Shown here one piece after another: positions 32,239-33,284 of a stretch of DNA of 33,284 bases. Source of the DNA: an uncultured Flavobacteriaceae bacterium (GTDB lineage Bacteria; Bacteroidota; Bacteroidia; Flavobacteriales; Flavobacteriaceae); assembly GCA_947494715.1 (NCBI GenBank), contig CANLWG010000027.1:1-33284 (forward strand), written 5' to 3'. Below the pieces are notes generated by a model. That model saw nothing but the letters and a program-made list of their open reading frames with translations, had not been told where the DNA came from and searched no databases. The translations under genes were made by a program, and so were the position numbers. Numbering within the stretch: position 1 is the stretch's first letter; every line of letters begins with the position of its first letter.

Positions 32239-32997
32239 TTATTCTTCTTTTATAGCTTCTTCGATTAATTTCCCATTTTCATAAACAACTAATTTTTTAA
32301 TTTTCCCTCTTTTTTTTAAAAACTTGATTTGAATATTATTCTGGTTCAAATAGAATGTATTCTCATTTTCTGCAAGCATTTCAGCACTCCATACATCTTT
32401 TTTGTCCACTATGTCCGTCATTTTGAGAGCTTCTCCTTCTTTTTCTATGTTGACCATTCTATCAGAGGCTTGATAATTTCCTTCGTATAATCTCAGAGTT
32501 TTATCATCAAGCTGAATTTTTCCATATGGAATGTGGTTATAACTTATTGTTCTTGCAAGTTTCCATTCATCATTGTCAAACCTCCATATACTCGTAAATT
32601 TAGCTTTTGATATAGGCTTACTAGTGTTATTATCTATTACGAGATGAAAAATATGTTCTCCATTTTCAATAGCTCCGTAATTTGTAATAGGGTATACTTC
32701 TAGACTCTCATTTATGAGTATTCTTTTAATTTGTTGTCTTTCTCGTTGTTCTCCGCAAAACAAGTTCATTGACTTCATTTCATTTTCTTTGGAGACTGTT
32801 AAGCCCTGCTTATCGTGATAAAACTCATAATCAAAGGCTAAAAAAGACTTATATTTTTTGAGGTCACAGTCATTAAGTGCTTTAAAAAATGTACTGTCAA
32901 GTTCTGAAATTGTGTTATATAGTTCTCCACTTCTTTGAGCAAAACTTTTTACACAAATTATCAAGACGAATATTGTTATTAGTTTTAATTGTATCAT
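32239..32997 (-). CDS. Exported SnoaL/DUF4440-like protein with DUF3471-like tail
   Basis: A 252-residue protein with a signal peptide (MIQLKLITIFVLIICVKSFAQ). Residues 25-155 fit the NTF2-like DUF4440 fold, with TISELDSTFFKALNDCDLKKYKSFLAFDYEFYHDKQG, then INYGAIENGEHIFHLV-like strands and IWRFDNDEWKLARTISYNH. Residues about 165-252 form a second small beta domain, LRLYEGNYQASDRMVNIEKEG, similar to the C-terminal tail of the cyanophycinase-like protein. The inverted repeat TTACCACAC (32225-32233) and GTGTGGTAA (33007-33015) brackets the gene. A twin-operator promoter precedes it. The function is unknown; DUF4440 domains are small-ligand or enzyme folds. Confidence 0.8.
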   Translation of the reverse strand: MIQLKLITIFVLIICVKSFAQRSGELYNTISELDSTFFKALNDCDLKKYKSFLAFDYEFYHDKQGLTVSKENEMKSMNLFCGEQRERQQIKRILINESLEVYPITNYGAIENGEHIFHLVIDNNTSKPISKAKFTSIWRFDNDEWKLARTISYNHIPYGKIQLDDKTLRLYEGNYQASDRMVNIEKEGEALKMTDIVDKKDVWSAEMLAENENTFYLNQNNIQIKFLKKRGKIKKLVVYENGKLIEEAIKEE

Positions 32998-33022
32998 TTT
33001 TTAAATGTGTGGTAACAATTGG

Positions 33023-33082
33023 ATATAGTTGCGAGTAACTATATACATCAAATTTAAGAAATATAGTTACCAGTAACTATAT
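33023..33082 (-). promoter_or_regulatory. Twin-operator promoter with perfect -7 box
   Basis: Two 22-bp dyads with arms ATATAGTTAC and GTAACTATAT around a 2-base spacer lie at 33061-33082 (perfect) and 33023-33044 (one mismatch), 38 bases apart. Between them, on the minus strand, is TAAATTTG (complement of 33049-33056), a perfect match to the Bacteroidota -7 box TAnnTTTG. Transcription would run into the DUF4440-like gene, with one operator upstream of and one just below the start point. This is a standard repressor layout, as used by HxlR-, MarR- or TetR-type proteins. The repressor gene is not in the window. Confidence 0.7.
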
Positions 33083-33284
33083 TCCCATTATATCCATAAC
33101 CATGAAGTTTAAGCTTTTAGAGCTGGTTTCATTCATGAATGTTACGGTGCCACAAAACGGCGAGTTAAAGCAACGGAATGAGTACGAGGAGCGGATTTCC
33201 AAGAATTGTTCGTTTTCTGGGATGTCAATACGGAAAAGTGTTTTGTTCAAGAAATCCTGCCATCGGGCGATAATTAATTCAAGG
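33077..33284 (-). CDS. Possible 3' end of a gene entering from the right, or start of a rightward gene
   Basis: The edge holds two mutually exclusive open frames. On the minus strand a frame runs from the window edge to a TAG at 33077-33079 for 68 codons, with protein-like composition (ARWQDFLNKTLFRIDIPENE near its start). On the plus strand an ATG at 33102, 20 bases after the second operator, opens a 61-codon frame to the edge (MKFKLLELVSFMNVTVPQNG). I cannot choose; neither is recognised. The operator position favours the rightward reading, the composition slightly favours the leftward one. Confidence 0.3.
   Translation of the reverse strand, partial: LELIIARWQDFLNKTLFRIDIPENEQFLEIRSSYSFRCFNSPFCGTVTFMNETSSKSLNFMVMDIMGI

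Overview
The window looks like a chromosomal segment of a marine-type Flavobacteriia bacterium (phylum Bacteroidota). The reasons are low GC, AT-rich intergenic DNA, weak Shine-Dalgarno sequences, -7 promoter boxes of the TAnnTTTG type (a perfect one at 33049-33056), SusC/D-era lipoproteins with a short LxGC lipobox, and family choices typical of the group: PadR with prefix-domain FtsX permease, CP-ATP-grasp/alpha-E/transglutaminase, and BLIP/PepSY-like proteins. The species cannot be named from the sequence. No rRNA, tRNA or CRISPR was seen.

Layout. Positions 1-68 are the outer end of an IS1182-like element that leaves the window leftwards. From about 0.5 to 16 kb lies a block of stress, envelope and ion-handling genes: a tandem universal stress protein, an MscS channel, a CorA remnant, an aspartoacylase-like peptidase overlapping rimK, a frameshifted CNNM-type DUF21-CBS transporter, a TerB-like protein, a zinc-ribbon metallopeptidase, the three-gene CP-ATP-grasp / alpha-E / transglutaminase operon, small hypothetical proteins, a Kef-type antiporter, a PepSY-like protein and a Crp/Fnr-family regulator. 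A palindrome, GCTACyTAAGTAGC (5-bp arms, 4-bp spacer), recurs in the intergenic regions of this block and was not found right of 16 kb. Its geometry is that of a Crp/Fnr-family site, so I infer a local regulon run by the regulator at 15079-15786.

From 16.1 to 19.1 kb is a compact minus-strand operon: a periplasmic coiled-coil protein, a membrane-spanning LuxR-type regulator and a cyanophycinase-like lipoprotein. It is followed by a CDF-like cation transporter with an HMA-like domain, then a PadR regulator with an 892-residue FtsX/MacB-type permease. A complete IS1182-family element (about 23615-25281, visibly GC-richer than its surroundings) comes next. It is oriented divergently from the left-edge element, so 23.5 kb is bracketed by two related insertion sequences.

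Right of the IS are a lipoprotein pseudogene (frameshift plus nonsense codon), a three-gene ABC exporter operon, two exported amidohydrolases in tandem, a 3'-flanking structured repeat, a small exported SnoaL/DUF4440-like protein under a clear twin-operator promoter, and the cut-off edge of another frame.

Working together: two ATP-grasp amidoligase systems (RimK and the CP-ATP-grasp operon), candidate hydrolases of their products (aspartoacylase-like, transglutaminase-like, zinc peptidase) and an exported cyanophycinase-like peptidase lie within 15 kb. This suggests peptide-tag or amide-bond chemistry linked to a stress response. The idea is inference; the gene families themselves are well supported.
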